A DNA stretch of 53,625 nt from CAYJPK01 sp964372035 (GTDB lineage: Bacteria; Desulfobacterota; Desulfovibrionia; Desulfovibrionales; Desulfovibrionaceae): assembly GCA_964372035.1 (NCBI GenBank), contig CAYJPK010000003.1:1-53625 (forward strand), written 5' to 3'. The notes under the pieces are model-generated. The model was not told the DNA's origin and did not search any database. It worked only from the letters and a program-made list of their open reading frames with translations. Made by a program: the position numbers and the translations under genes. Below, piece by piece: positions 17,190 through 26,572 of this stretch. Within the stretch, counting starts at the first letter, position 1, and each line of letters begins with the position of its first letter.

Positions 17190-18620
17190 CTACTTCATTT
17201 TTAAAGCGTTTGCAACACCTTTTCCATAGTTTTCATGCGCTTTTTTACAATTTTCTATATGGCGTTTTTTTACATCATCAGAACTATCACCCAAGGCTCT
17301 TGCAGTGTTTTCAAATAAAACTTGCTGCTGCTCGTCTGACATAAGTAAAAATAACTCTCTAGGTTGAGAGTAATAATCGTCATCGTCCTCTCTAAAGTCA
17401 AAATGATCCGCATAGCCATCAATTTTAAGTGGTGGCTCTGCAAAGTCTTTTTGTTCTGCCCACTCACCAGCACTATTTGGCTCATAAGGAATTGTTGCAC
17501 CGTAATTATCATCAACTCGCATTGCACCATCTCGACTATAGCCATGCACAGGGCAACGTGCCGCATTTACTGGAATTAAATGATGATTTACTCCTAGTCT
17601 ATAACGTTGAGCATCACCGTAGGAGAATAAACGCCCTTGCAACATGCGATCTGGTGAAAAGCCTATACCTGGAACTATATTTGCTGGATTAAATGCTGCT
17701 TGTTCAACTTGCGCAAAATAATTTTCAGGATTTTTATTTAATTCTAAAATGCCAACATCAATTAACGGATAGTCCTTATGTGGCCAGACTTTTGTTAAGT
17801 CAAATGGATGATATTTACACTTTAAGGCATCAAGTTCTGGCATAATTTGAACAGCTAAAGTCCATTGTGGATATTCACCTTTTTCAATACTCTCAAATAA
17901 ATCACGGTGATGGCTATCTCTATCCTTTCCAATAATTTTTTCAGCTTCTTCATCTGTAAGGTTTACAATACCTTGATGAGTTCTGAAATGGAATTTAACC
18001 CAAAATCTTTCGTTTTCAGCATTTATAAAACTAAAAGTGTGGCTACCAAAACCATGCATATGGCGATAACTAGCAGGAAGACCACGATCACTCATAAGAA
18101 TGGTTAATTGGTGTAATGCTTCTGGAAGTAAAGTCCAAAAATCCCAATTATTCTGAGCACTATGCATATGAGTTTTTGGATCACGCTTAACAACGTGATT
18201 TAAGTCAGGAAATTTTAAGGGGTCACGTAAGAAAAAAACTGGTGTATTATTACCGACTAAGTCCCAGTTTCCTTGGTCGGTGTAAAATTTAATTGCAAAA
18301 CCACGAATATCACGTTCAGCATCAGCAGCACCACGCTCACCAGCAACTGTTGAAAATCGCATGAAAACATCTGTTTTCTTGCCTACTTGTGAAAAAATTG
18401 AAGCCTTTGTATACTTTGTAATGTCATGAGTAACAGTAAAAGTACCAAATGCACCAGAGCCTTTTGCGTGCATTCTTCTTTCTGGTATGACTTCCCTATC
18501 AAAATGAGCCATTTTCTCTAAAAACCAAGTATTTTGTAAAAGCATCGGTCCTCTTTTCCCAGCTGTTGCAACATTATTATTATCAGCAACAGGCGCACCT
18601 ACATTATTTGTTAGCTTCAT
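17190..18620 (-). CDS. katA: Catalase, small-subunit clade 3
   Basis: A 476-residue haem catalase that splits hydrogen peroxide into water and oxygen, at the usual length of clade 3 enzymes. Active-site residues are present: H51 in ERRMHAKGSGAFG, Asn in WDLVGNNTPVFF (N124/N125) and the haem-ligand Tyr in RLFSYGDAQRYRLG. An AAGGAGG ribosome site precedes the ATG, a consensus promoter lies about 100 bp upstream and a strong terminator follows, so it is a single-gene unit. Its presence suggests the organism meets oxygen despite otherwise anaerobic features. No PerR/OxyR box was identified with confidence. Confidence 0.96.
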   Translation of the reverse strand: MKLTNNVGAPVADNNNVATAGKRGPMLLQNTWFLEKMAHFDREVIPERRMHAKGSGAFGTFTVTHDITKYTKASIFSQVGKKTDVFMRFSTVAGERGAADAERDIRGFAIKFYTDQGNWDLVGNNTPVFFLRDPLKFPDLNHVVKRDPKTHMHSAQNNWDFWTLLPEALHQLTILMSDRGLPASYRHMHGFGSHTFSFINAENERFWVKFHFRTHQGIVNLTDEEAEKIIGKDRDSHHRDLFESIEKGEYPQWTLAVQIMPELDALKCKYHPFDLTKVWPHKDYPLIDVGILELNKNPENYFAQVEQAAFNPANIVPGIGFSPDRMLQGRLFSYGDAQRYRLGVNHHLIPVNAARCPVHGYSRDGAMRVDDNYGATIPYEPNSAGEWAEQKDFAEPPLKIDGYADHFDFREDDDDYYSQPRELFLLMSDEQQQVLFENTARALGDSSDDVKKRHIENCKKAHENYGKGVANALKMK

Positions 18621-19133
18621 ACTACCTCCTTAATTTAAGATATTAGCTTTTTCTTAAATAGTTTTTATTGTATTTTAAATTATTTTTTTCATTATTTAAA
18701 CTCCTATAATGCATATTAAAACAAAAAGCTTTCTTTCTGTCAACTAAGGGCTTTGAATAGAAATATTTAAAAACTTAATTTTATGCTTGCTAAAAATTAT
18801 AAAAGGATATATACATAAAGAACAGCACATGCTAAACTGTTGTATGTTTGATACGACGCTGATCGTTTAATATGTCATATATTATGATACTTGCTATGCT
18901 TTGTAATGATTATAAGCAACAATCAATAAAACACTTTATATTTTGCTACTTTATATGATTTTCTTTTTTAAGAAACTCATTGCTTGGCATTAAATGCATT
19001 ATCATGTAATTAGTTTATGCTAGTTAATCACCTAAAAATTTATTCCAAATATATTATGTTTTTTTATTTATAGAAAACTAATCTTGTTATTTTGGCTTTT
19101 TATTAACTATAACCTTTAACAATCAGTAAAACT
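18621..19133. other. Divergent intergenic region between katA and rho
   Basis: 513 bp without a gene. The left part holds the katA promoter. The right part contains weak candidates for rho promoters: TTGGCA (18984) with TAATTA (19007), and TTGTTA (19084) with TATAAC (19108). The latter lies only about 20 bp before the annotated rho start. No RNA gene or riboswitch was recognised. Confidence 0.4.
18715..18743 (-). promoter_or_regulatory. Promoter of katA
   Basis: On the minus strand, TTGACA (18743-18738) is followed after exactly 17 bases by TTTAAT (18720-18715). This is a near-consensus housekeeping promoter, giving a leader of about 90 bases. Confidence 0.7.
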
Positions 19134-20468
19134 ATGTGTAGAAAGAAAAACTCAAATCCAGAACCAGTGGAAAAAGCTCCAGAGCAAACAGAAAATCAAG
19201 TTACTAGCACCGCAACGATGAATCTTTCCGAGCTTAAATTAAAGCCTATGTCTGTTCTTATGGAAATGGCTGAAGAAAATAAAATTGAAGATGCAAGCTC
19301 TATGCGCAGGCAAGAATTAATATTTGCTTTGCTCCAAGCTTGTGCTGCTAACGGCGGTACTATTTACGGCGACGGCGTACTTGAAATCTTACCTGACGGT
19401 TATGGATTTTTACGCTCACCACTTTCAAGCTACATGCCTGGACCTGATGATATTTACGTTTCCCCTTCACAAATTAGACGCTTTCACTTAAGAAAAGGTG
19501 ATGTTGTCTCTGGACAAATTAGACCTCCAAAGGAAAGCGAAAGATATTTTGCATTACTTAGAGTTGGCGATGTTGGATTTGAGCCGCCTGAAAATGCTAG
19601 ACATTTAGTTTTATTTGATAATCTTACTCCTATCTACCCTGACAAACAATTAATAATGGAAAACGGCGACTCTAACATGAGTGGCAGAGTAATTGATTTA
19701 ATGTCACCTATTGGGCGTGGACAACGTGGTCTTATCGTTGCACCTCCAAGAACTGGTAAAACAATTCTACTCCAAAATATCGCAAACTCCATTAATACAA
19801 ATCACCCTGATGTTTATCTTATTATTTTATTAATTGATGAACGCCCTGAAGAAGTAACAGATATGGAGCGTACCGTTAAAAAAGCTGAAGTTATTAGCTC
19901 TACCTTTGATGAACCACCTACCCGTCACGTGCAAGTATGTGAAATGGTTTTAGAAAAAGCAAGAAGACTTGTTGAACGTAAACGTGATGTAGTTATCTTA
20001 CTTGACTCTATCACACGTTTAGGACGTGCTTATAATGCTGTTACACCTTCAAGCGGGCGTGTTCTTTCTGGTGGTTTAGATGCAAATGCATTGCAACGTC
20101 CAAAAAGATTTTTAGGTGCAGCTAGAAATATGGAGGGCGGCGGTAGCTTAACTATTATTGCAACAGCTCTCATTGATACTGGCTCTCGTATGGACGAAGT
20201 TATCTTTGAAGAATTTAAAGGTACTGGCAACATGGAAATTTACCTTGATCGTCACCTTTCTGATAAGCGTGTTTATCCTGCCATTGACATTAATCGTTCT
20301 GGCACACGTAAAGAAGACTTATTATTGTCAGATGAAACGCTTAACAGAGCTTGGATTTTACGCAAAATTTTATCACCTATGTCACCTATTGACAGCATGG
20401 AATTCTTGCTTGATAAAATGCGTGGAACAAAGTCAAATAAAACTTTTTTAAATGCAATGAGTAAGTAA
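19134..20468 (+). CDS. rho: Transcription termination factor Rho
   Basis: Hexameric RNA helicase that ends untranslated transcripts, 444 residues. From residue 29 (MNLSELKLKPMSVLMEMAEE) it aligns end to end with the enterobacterial protein. The RNA-binding cold-shock-like region contains GYGFLRS and DDIYVSPSQIRRF, the Walker A loop is PPRTGKT, followed by LLIDERPEEVTDM and the Q/R-loop segments. The first 28 residues are a polar extension; a start at 19218 would remove them, but neither start has a clear ribosome site, so the longer form is kept. trmD starts one base after its stop. Confidence 0.95.
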   Translation: MCRKKNSNPEPVEKAPEQTENQVTSTATMNLSELKLKPMSVLMEMAEENKIEDASSMRRQELIFALLQACAANGGTIYGDGVLEILPDGYGFLRSPLSSYMPGPDDIYVSPSQIRRFHLRKGDVVSGQIRPPKESERYFALLRVGDVGFEPPENARHLVLFDNLTPIYPDKQLIMENGDSNMSGRVIDLMSPIGRGQRGLIVAPPRTGKTILLQNIANSINTNHPDVYLIILLIDERPEEVTDMERTVKKAEVISSTFDEPPTRHVQVCEMVLEKARRLVERKRDVVILLDSITRLGRAYNAVTPSSGRVLSGGLDANALQRPKRFLGAARNMEGGGSLTIIATALIDTGSRMDEVIFEEFKGTGNMEIYLDRHLSDKRVYPAIDINRSGTRKEDLLLSDETLNRAWILRKILSPMSPIDSMEFLLDKMRGTKSNKTFLNAMSK

Positions 20469-20469
20469 T

Positions 20470-21762
20470 TTGCAAATCAATATTGTTTCATTGTTTCCAC
20501 AGTGGTATGAGTCACCGCTTGAAATGGGTTTACTTGCAAAAGCTAGACAAAATGGTTTAGTTGATTTTAAGCTGCATAACCCACGAGACTTTGCGACTGA
20601 TAAGCATAAAACTGTTGATGATAGACCTTATGGCGGTGGTGCTGGCATGGTTATGATGCTAAAACCACTTGCCAAGTGTCTGGACAGTATTGAAAAAAAG
20701 GGCAAAATTCTTTTAATGTCTGCCTCTGGCAAGCGTTTTACTCAACAAAGAGCTAAAGAATTATCGCAGGAAAAAGATATTACGATAATTTGCGGACGCT
20801 ACGAAGGTATTGATGACAGATTGCACCAACTTTATGATATTGAAGATGTTTGCATTGGTGATTTCGTTTTAAATGGTGGTGAAGTTGCTTCGATGGTTGT
20901 AATCGAAGCGATAACTCGTCTTATTCCTAATTTTATGCATAAGCAAGAATCTGGAGAAGATGAAAGCTTTAGCCATCACTTACTCGAATATCCGCATTAT
21001 ACACGTCCTGAAAATTATGAAGGTTTATGCGTTCCTGAAGTTTTAACGAATGGCGACCATAAAAAAATTGATGCATGGCGTAAAGAAAAGTCACTTGAGC
21101 GCACTTGGCAAAATAGAAAAGATTTACTTGAGCGTGCAAGGCTGAATGAAAAAGATTTACAATGCCTAGCTGAACTAAAGACAGGCGATTTAGGACGTAA
21201 CCTGCATATTGCTCTTGTTCATAGTCCTGTTATTTTGCCTAGTGATGACAAAAAACGCAAAAAAGTTGGTACAAGCTCAATTACAAATTTAGATATTCAC
21301 GATATTGCAAGAGCTGCTTGTACCTATGGTGTAAATTCTTACTTTTTAATTAGCCCTATTGTTGATCAAAAAAGGTTAGTTGATTCAGTTGTAAATCACT
21401 GGACAAAGGGAAAGGCTGGAACTATTAATCCTGATAGAAATCAAGCCCTTAGAATTGTAAAAACAGCTGATAGCATTAAAGATGCAATAGCAGAAATTGA
21501 GCAAAACTGTGGTCAAAAACCATATGTAATTGCAACAAGCGCAAAAAAAGTAGATGGAATAAATGCAAATGAGCTTCTTTCGCTCTTGACAACAAAACCA
21601 ATTCTGTTATTATTCGGGACTGCTCACGGTTTAGCAGATGAAGCTTTACAAGAATGTGATGCGCTTATGCGTCCACTTCGCTTCATGAATAAGTATAACC
21701 ATCTGTCTGTGCGTAGTGCTGTATCAATTATATTAGATAGAATTTTCTCTGATTTCAATTAA
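20470..21762 (+). CDS. trmD: TrmD fused to a second SPOUT-like RNA methyltransferase domain
   Basis: Residues 1-235 are tRNA (guanine37-N1)-methyltransferase, with DRPYGGGAGMVM, the knot segment IICGRYEGIDDR and IGDFVLNGGE. Residues about 240-430 are a second domain resembling the Desulfovibrio-type RNA methyltransferase family (Methyltrn_RNA_4): HIALVHSPV, then LLLFGTAHGLADE and NHLSVRSAVSIIL. The fusion is characteristic of Desulfovibrionales. Translation starts at TTG, one base after the rho stop, since no ATG lies before the conserved INIVSLFP strand, so coupling to rho translation is likely. rimM, the usual upstream neighbour, is absent here. Confidence 0.92.
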   Translation: MQINIVSLFPQWYESPLEMGLLAKARQNGLVDFKLHNPRDFATDKHKTVDDRPYGGGAGMVMMLKPLAKCLDSIEKKGKILLMSASGKRFTQQRAKELSQEKDITIICGRYEGIDDRLHQLYDIEDVCIGDFVLNGGEVASMVVIEAITRLIPNFMHKQESGEDESFSHHLLEYPHYTRPENYEGLCVPEVLTNGDHKKIDAWRKEKSLERTWQNRKDLLERARLNEKDLQCLAELKTGDLGRNLHIALVHSPVILPSDDKKRKKVGTSSITNLDIHDIARAACTYGVNSYFLISPIVDQKRLVDSVVNHWTKGKAGTINPDRNQALRIVKTADSIKDAIAEIEQNCGQKPYVIATSAKKVDGINANELLSLLTTKPILLLFGTAHGLADEALQECDALMRPLRFMNKYNHLSVRSAVSIILDRIFSDFN

Positions 21763-21903
21763 ATTTTAGCTAATTAATTTTGTGAATTTTTCTCTGCACA
21801 TCAAACTTTGTTGATAGTATATTTCAAAATCAGCAAAAAAGTTTTTTAAAAAAATTGGTGTAGAGTTATTATAAAGTGAAATATATTATTTGGGAGTTTA
21901 ACC

Positions 21904-22251
21904 ATGGATATTATGAAAAAAATCGAACTTGAACAAATGAGAACTGACGTTCCTAAATTTAAGTCAGGTGATACTGTTAAAGTTCATTTACGCATAGTAG
22001 AGGGCGAAAAAGAAAGAATTCAGGTTTTCCAAGGTAACGTAATTCGCATTCAACGCGGCACTACTGGTGCTACTTTTACAGTTCGTAAAATTTCTGATGG
22101 CGTTGGTGTTGAGCGTATCTTACCTATTCACTCTCCGCTTGTTGACCGTATCGAATTAGTTAGTGAAGGTCGTGTTCGTCGTAGCCGTCTTTACTATCTT
22201 CGTGAGCTCAAAGGTAAAGCAGCTCGTATTAAACCTAAAAAGCGCTTCTAA
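21904..22251 (+). CDS. rplS: 50S ribosomal protein L19
   Basis: Ribosomal protein of 115 residues, located at the 30S-50S interface. The family segments FKSGDTVKVHLRIVEG, RIQVFQGNVI and RRSRLYYLRELKGKAARI are all present. The ATG follows GGGAG at good spacing. It lies 141 bp after trmD, probably with its own promoter, and is followed by a strong terminator. It belongs to the conserved trmD-rplS-rnhB order. Confidence 0.97.
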   Translation: MDIMKKIELEQMRTDVPKFKSGDTVKVHLRIVEGEKERIQVFQGNVIRIQRGTTGATFTVRKISDGVGVERILPIHSPLVDRIELVSEGRVRRSRLYYLRELKGKAARIKPKKRF

Positions 22252-22276
22252 TTCTTTTTTAGAAGAACTTTTTCTG

Positions 22277-22316
22277 ATACGGAGAAACTTATTTTTTAAA
22301 GTTTCTCCGTATTTTA
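22277..22316 (+). terminator. Intrinsic terminator after rplS
   Basis: ATACGGAGAAACTT (22277-22290) and AAGTTTCTCCGTAT (22299-22312) form a perfect 14-bp stem followed by a short T-tract. It lies inside the conserved gene string, so rnhB must be read by leakage or a separate promoter. Confidence 0.85.
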
Positions 22317-22366
22317 TTCATTTTAAACGATTTATTAAATCGACTCATTAGTCACGTCTACAGTTT

Positions 22367-23080
22367 ATGAAAGAAGATAACTCAAATCAAAGCTGGGGCA
22401 AATTACTGGCAGAAGATAACATTGCAAAGGATAATGTTTTGCATGGTTATTTTCCACAATTTAGGTCGAATTTGGTTGCAGGAATTGATGAAGCCGGGCG
22501 TGGTGCGTTTGCCGGTCCTGTTGTTGCGGCTGCAGTTATATTACCTGAAAAGTGTGAAATTGTTGGACTTGCTGATTCAAAAGCTTTATCCGAAACACAA
22601 CGTAGTGGTTTAAGTGCTCAAATTGGTATGCAAGCTGTTGCTTGGGGTATTGGTCTTTCATGGCAACGAGAAATTGATGATATCAACATATTGCAAGCCA
22701 CGTTCAAAGCAATGGCAAGAGCCTTGGCTGCTATGAAGTTTAGTACAAGTGCTTGTCTTGTTGATGGAAATCATAAAATCCCTAAATCTTATCTTGATTT
22801 ATACAATATTAATAAAGAAATGATGCAACAAAGTGTTGTTGATGGTGATGCTTACGTACCTGTAATTTCAGCTGCTTCAATCTTAGCTAAGACCTTTAGA
22901 GATGAACTTATGACTAAGCTTGATAGAATGTACCCACAATACGGATTTGAAAAGCATAAAGGCTATGGCACTCAGCTTCACCGTGATAAATTAAAAGAAT
23001 TTGGACCATGTCGCTTTCACCGTCTTAGTTTTAAGGGAATTAGTGAACAGAACAAGCAAAGTCAAGGTAGCCTATGCTAA
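22367..23080 (+). CDS. rnhB: Ribonuclease HII
   Basis: Removes ribonucleotides from RNA-DNA hybrids. The 237-residue protein has the AGIDEAGRG motif with catalytic D41 and E42, further acidic residues in CLVDGNHKIP and VVDGDAYVPVISAASILAK, and the C-terminal HKGYGTQLHRDKL segment. A 35-residue N-terminal extension precedes the core. It overlaps the yraN start by 7 bases. Confidence 0.95.
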   Translation: MKEDNSNQSWGKLLAEDNIAKDNVLHGYFPQFRSNLVAGIDEAGRGAFAGPVVAAAVILPEKCEIVGLADSKALSETQRSGLSAQIGMQAVAWGIGLSWQREIDDINILQATFKAMARALAAMKFSTSACLVDGNHKIPKSYLDLYNINKEMMQQSVVDGDAYVPVISAASILAKTFRDELMTKLDRMYPQYGFEKHKGYGTQLHRDKLKEFGPCRFHRLSFKGISEQNKQSQGSLC

Positions 23081-23511
23081 AAAAGTTAAAATCTTTTTTG
23101 CAAAAGCCAACAAAAATAAATCATAAAGCATACCTTGGAAAATTAGGTGAAGACACTGCCGCAAAATTTCTTAAAAAAAATGGATACAAAATACTTCATC
23201 AGAACTGGCGACACAAATCATATGAAATTGATATAATTGCCACAAAAGATGAAGAATTAATCTTTGTTGAGGTGAGAACCAAAACAAAGGACACAATGAC
23301 CACTCCTGCCCAAAGCATTACCACAAAAAAACAAAATATTCTTTTAAAAGCAGCTACAATTTACCTTACTAATTTTGACTGTTGGCATTTAGCTTGCCGT
23401 TTTGACTTTATTAGTGTAGTCATAGAGAATAATTCTATAAACTCTGTGGAGCATACTAAAGATGCCTTTAATTTCACTATGGATAGTTGCAACACCTCTT
23501 GGCAACCTTAA
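23074..23511 (+). CDS. yraN: YraN family endonuclease-like protein (UPF0102)
   Basis: A 145-residue member of UPF0102, a restriction-endonuclease-like fold of uncertain role. The core has LGEDTAAKFLKKNGYKIL, then the predicted metal-binding YEIDIIA and FVEVRTK. The N-terminus overlaps rnhB by 7 bases and the C-terminus overlaps rsmI by 50 bases, so expression is tightly coupled. The last 30 residues are read in the overlap and are not conserved in pattern. Confidence 0.88.
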   Translation: MLKKLKSFLQKPTKINHKAYLGKLGEDTAAKFLKKNGYKILHQNWRHKSYEIDIIATKDEELIFVEVRTKTKDTMTTPAQSITTKKQNILLKAATIYLTNFDCWHLACRFDFISVVIENNSINSVEHTKDAFNFTMDSCNTSWQP

Positions 23512-24289
23512 AGATTTCTCTCCTCGTGCAAAAGAAGTTTTGAGCGAAGTTGATTTTGTACTTACCGAAGACACTAGACGTGCAGGAATTTTATGTAAGA
23601 ATTCTGAAGTTGAAGTTAAGCGTTTTATAAGCTTTCATGAACATAATGAATTGCATAAAATTGAAAAAGTCCTTGAGCAGTTAAAAGAAGGGAAAACTTG
23701 TGCTATAATTTCTGATGCTGGCATGCCACTTATGGCAGATCCTGGGTATCGCCTTGTTTGTGCATGTAAAGAACATGGTTACAAAGTTAGTGTTGTCCCT
23801 GGAGCATGTGCCGCTATTACAGCTCTTGCGGCGAGTGCAATTGCACCAATGCCTTTTAGTTTCTTAGGTTTTTTACCTCGCAATAATTCTGATCAAAAAC
23901 GATTATTCGAATTATATAAAACAATTAATAACACCTTAATTTTTTACGAAAGTAAGAACAGATTAATTTCAACACTTGAAAATGCCTATGAAATTTTAGG
24001 CAATAGAGATTTCTGTATTGCTCGTGAAATGACTAAGACTAACGAAGAATTTATTTATGGTTCTTTAAATAACTTAGACGGTCTAGATGAATTACTAGGT
24101 GAAATAACTGTTGTTCTATCTCCTGCTAAGGAAAAATTGCAAGATTCAAATGAAGAAATCATTTCATTAATTAATGAAGAATTGAAGAGCGAAGATCATG
24201 CCAAAGATATTGCAAAAAGAATACATGCAATGACTGCCGGTTATACTGTAAAGCAAATTTATAATATGGTAATTGAGCAAAAAAAATAA
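23462..24289 (+). CDS. rsmI: 16S rRNA 2'-O-methyltransferase RsmI
   Basis: Methylates the 2'-O of C1402 in 16S rRNA, 275 residues. Family marks are LWIVATPLGNLKDFSPRA, the TEDTRR segment, ISDAGMPLMADPGYRLV and VVPGACAAITALAAS. The start lies inside yraN (50-base overlap); the conserved beginning leaves no later alternative. It ends 19 bp before sdaA. Confidence 0.93.
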   Translation: MPLISLWIVATPLGNLKDFSPRAKEVLSEVDFVLTEDTRRAGILCKNSEVEVKRFISFHEHNELHKIEKVLEQLKEGKTCAIISDAGMPLMADPGYRLVCACKEHGYKVSVVPGACAAITALAASAIAPMPFSFLGFLPRNNSDQKRLFELYKTINNTLIFYESKNRLISTLENAYEILGNRDFCIAREMTKTNEEFIYGSLNNLDGLDELLGEITVVLSPAKEKLQDSNEEIISLINEELKSEDHAKDIAKRIHAMTAGYTVKQIYNMVIEQKK

Positions 24290-24308
24290 TTTTTTTAATG
24301 AGGTTAAC

Positions 24309-25694
24309 ATGTCTGAATATTTATCAAGCAGAACTGATATTGTAACTAGTATTTTTGAATTATTCAAGACTGGACCTGGTCCATCAAGCTCTCATACGAT
24401 GGCTCCAATGGCGGCTGCTTATGATTTTTATAAAATTTGCAAGCAGCTTGATTCATCTATAATTAATAAGGCTCATAAATTTGAAGTCATGCTACTTGGC
24501 TCATTATCTGCTACTGGTAAGGGTCACGGAACTGATATTGCTGTTATTGCTGGTCTTCTCGGTAATCAACCAGCTTCTTGCCATCATGATTTACTAAGTC
24601 AAATTCAACATTCAAATCAAGACTATACTGTCCGGCTTAATGATAAAATATTAAACTTAAATTTAAATGACGTAAAATATGGCTCAATCATAACGGACAA
24701 AGATTTTAGCAACACTTTAATATGTTATTTACTAGACACTGACAGTAATATCCTTTTTGAAAAAGAATATTATTCAGTTGGTGGTGGATTTATTCAGTGG
24801 AAAGGCTGGAAAGCTAAAGAGTGCGGCAAGCCAAAATATCCCTATGGTACAATGCATCACCTCTTAGAACATGTTGAAAATACTGGCTTAACCTTACACG
24901 AAATTGTTCTAGACAATGAAAGTGCAATCACCGGCATGTCCCGACCAAAAATTTACGAAAAACTAGAGCAAATTATGGAAGCTATGTGCGTAAGTGTTGA
25001 AAATGGTCTTAAAAATGAAGGCTTTTTACCTGGTGATTTATATGTAACTCGCAAGGCGAAAAGCGTATTAAAAAGTGCTGAAAAAAAACCGCATGCTATT
25101 GATAAATTTTTAGGTCGCTTAAACGCTTATGCTTTTGCTACATCTGAGGAAAATGCTGCTGGAGGAACGATTGTTACTGCCCCAACTTGCGGGTCAGCTG
25201 GAGTCATGGCATCTATTCTATATGCTATGCGCCATAATTTGCATATTGGTGACCGTGCTCTTCGTGAAGGTTTTTTAGCTTCTGCTGTAGTTGGCTTTTT
25301 AGCAAAAAATAATGCTGGAATTGCAGGAGCTGAAGTTGGTTGTCAAGGAGAAGTTGGAGTTGCCTGCGCAATGGCAGCAGCAATGCTCGCCCATACAAAA
25401 GGATATTGTGCAAAAATAGTTGAAAATGCAGCAGAAATTGCCCTTGAGCATCACCTCGGTTTAACTTGCGACCCTATTGGAGGTTATGTACAAATCCCAT
25501 GTATTGAGCGCAATGCGGTTGGAGCTGTAAAAGCCTATAATGCATGTTTACTTGCAACTTGTGAGCCTGAGGATTCTCACCAAGTTAGCCTTGATGCCGT
25601 AATTTTAGCAATGGCAGAAACTGGGCGAGAAATGTGTTCAAAATACAAGGAAACAAGCGAAGGTGGTCTAGCTGTTAGCATCGTTGAATGTTGA
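24309..25694 (+). CDS. sdaA: L-serine dehydratase, iron-sulfur type
   Basis: Deaminates L-serine to pyruvate and ammonia using a [4Fe-4S] cluster. At 461 residues it is the single-chain form. The N-terminal domain has GPGPSSSHTMAPM, and the catalytic part has APTCGSAGVM and the cluster cysteines in GVACAMAAAM, GLTCDPIGGYVQIPCIERN. The ATG at 24309 is preceded by TGAGG; the open frame extends 12 codons into rsmI but that leader is not conserved. It is convergent with the GntR gene at 25734. Pyruvate and ammonia feed energy metabolism and amtB/glnN products, respectively. Confidence 0.93.
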   Translation: MSEYLSSRTDIVTSIFELFKTGPGPSSSHTMAPMAAAYDFYKICKQLDSSIINKAHKFEVMLLGSLSATGKGHGTDIAVIAGLLGNQPASCHHDLLSQIQHSNQDYTVRLNDKILNLNLNDVKYGSIITDKDFSNTLICYLLDTDSNILFEKEYYSVGGGFIQWKGWKAKECGKPKYPYGTMHHLLEHVENTGLTLHEIVLDNESAITGMSRPKIYEKLEQIMEAMCVSVENGLKNEGFLPGDLYVTRKAKSVLKSAEKKPHAIDKFLGRLNAYAFATSEENAAGGTIVTAPTCGSAGVMASILYAMRHNLHIGDRALREGFLASAVVGFLAKNNAGIAGAEVGCQGEVGVACAMAAAMLAHTKGYCAKIVENAAEIALEHHLGLTCDPIGGYVQIPCIERNAVGAVKAYNACLLATCEPEDSHQVSLDAVILAMAETGREMCSKYKETSEGGLAVSIVEC

Positions 25695-25733
25695 TTTTAT
25701 ACAAATATTCTTTAAATCAACTAAACATAAAAG

Positions 25734-26405
25734 CTACAACATTTCAAATAAATGCTCTGTTGTGAATTTAACATGTTTATGCATAAGCTCATACATCTTC
25801 ATACTATCTCGATCTGCAAGTGCAGCCAAAAATTCAGCATGATCAACGGCAGAAATATCAGTTTTTGAAGGAATTCGCATAAAAACAGTTCTTGTGATTG
25901 AAGATTTGCGCCATAGTCCCATGACTAAATCATATAAGGTTTCATTCCCACACCGAGAATAAATATACTCATGAAACTTCCAGTTAAGATCTTCATATCC
26001 TATAACATTTTTTTCTTCTGCACACTTACACATTTCATCATGCAAATCAGTTAAAAAGGCAATATCTTCAGCTGTTATAAGTGGAACAGCTAAAGAAGCA
26101 GCTAAAGCTTCAATATTTTGCCTAACAATCATAATGTCATATAATTGCTCAATACTATGTGAAATAACAGTTGCACCAGAATGCGGTGTTATTTCGATAA
26201 AACCATCTTGCGCTAAGCGATTTAAGGCATCTCGAACAGGCATTGCACTAACTTTATATTGTTTTGCAATTTTTGAAACTATTAGCCTATGCCCTGGTGA
26301 AAGTTCACCGTGAGCTATTTCATGTTTTAATTTATTATAAATCCATTCACTTTTTGTGATAAAACTATTTACAACTTGCTGTTGATCGGTATTTTGAAAA
26401 GCCAT
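25734..26405 (-). CDS. GntR/FCD family transcriptional regulator (left copy)
   Basis: A 223-residue repressor-type protein: an N-terminal winged helix of the GntR family (LIVSKIAKQYKVSAMPVRDA, about residues 35-54) and a C-terminal all-helical FCD ligand domain with the usual Asp/His positions (DLNWKFHEYIY, DHAEFLAAL, HVKFTTEHL). It is closely similar to the regulator at 33860, about 60% over the first 95 residues by eye, so the two are paralogues. ATG 26405 follows GGAG and is preferred to the ATG at 26423. It is separated from the SDR gene by a terminator and probably has its own promoter. Confidence 0.87.
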   Translation of the reverse strand: MAFQNTDQQQVVNSFITKSEWIYNKLKHEIAHGELSPGHRLIVSKIAKQYKVSAMPVRDALNRLAQDGFIEITPHSGATVISHSIEQLYDIMIVRQNIEALAASLAVPLITAEDIAFLTDLHDEMCKCAEEKNVIGYEDLNWKFHEYIYSRCGNETLYDLVMGLWRKSSITRTVFMRIPSKTDISAVDHAEFLAALADRDSMKMYELMHKHVKFTTEHLFEML

Positions 26406-26490
26406 ATTTACTCCATAAAACAATGTTCAGTGACAACTGTTAAAAGTGATAGCTTATATTAAATAAAACATCAAGACTTAAAAAAACAAA

Positions 26491-26506
26491 AAAAACTATA
26501 GTTTTT
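26491..26506. promoter_or_regulatory. Perfect 16-bp palindrome upstream of the left GntR gene
   Basis: AAAAACTATAGTTTTT is self-complementary and lies about 85 bp upstream of the regulator start, between the SDR terminator and a candidate promoter (TTGATG followed by TATAAG/TATCAC on the minus strand). It could be an operator; AT-rich background makes this uncertain. Confidence 0.35.
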
Positions 26507-26524
26507 ATAAACCATCAAAATAAA

Positions 26525-26556
26525 TTGGCATGTAAAGTATTTTTTTTACATGCCAA
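26525..26556 (-). terminator. Terminator after the SDR gene
   Basis: TTGGCATGTAAA (26525-26536) and TTTACATGCCAA (26545-26556) form a perfect 12-bp stem with an 8-base loop. On the minus strand the tail is T-rich but not a pure run. It separates the metabolic operon from the left GntR gene. Confidence 0.7.
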
Positions 26557-26572
26557 CTCATTATTTTAGTTT

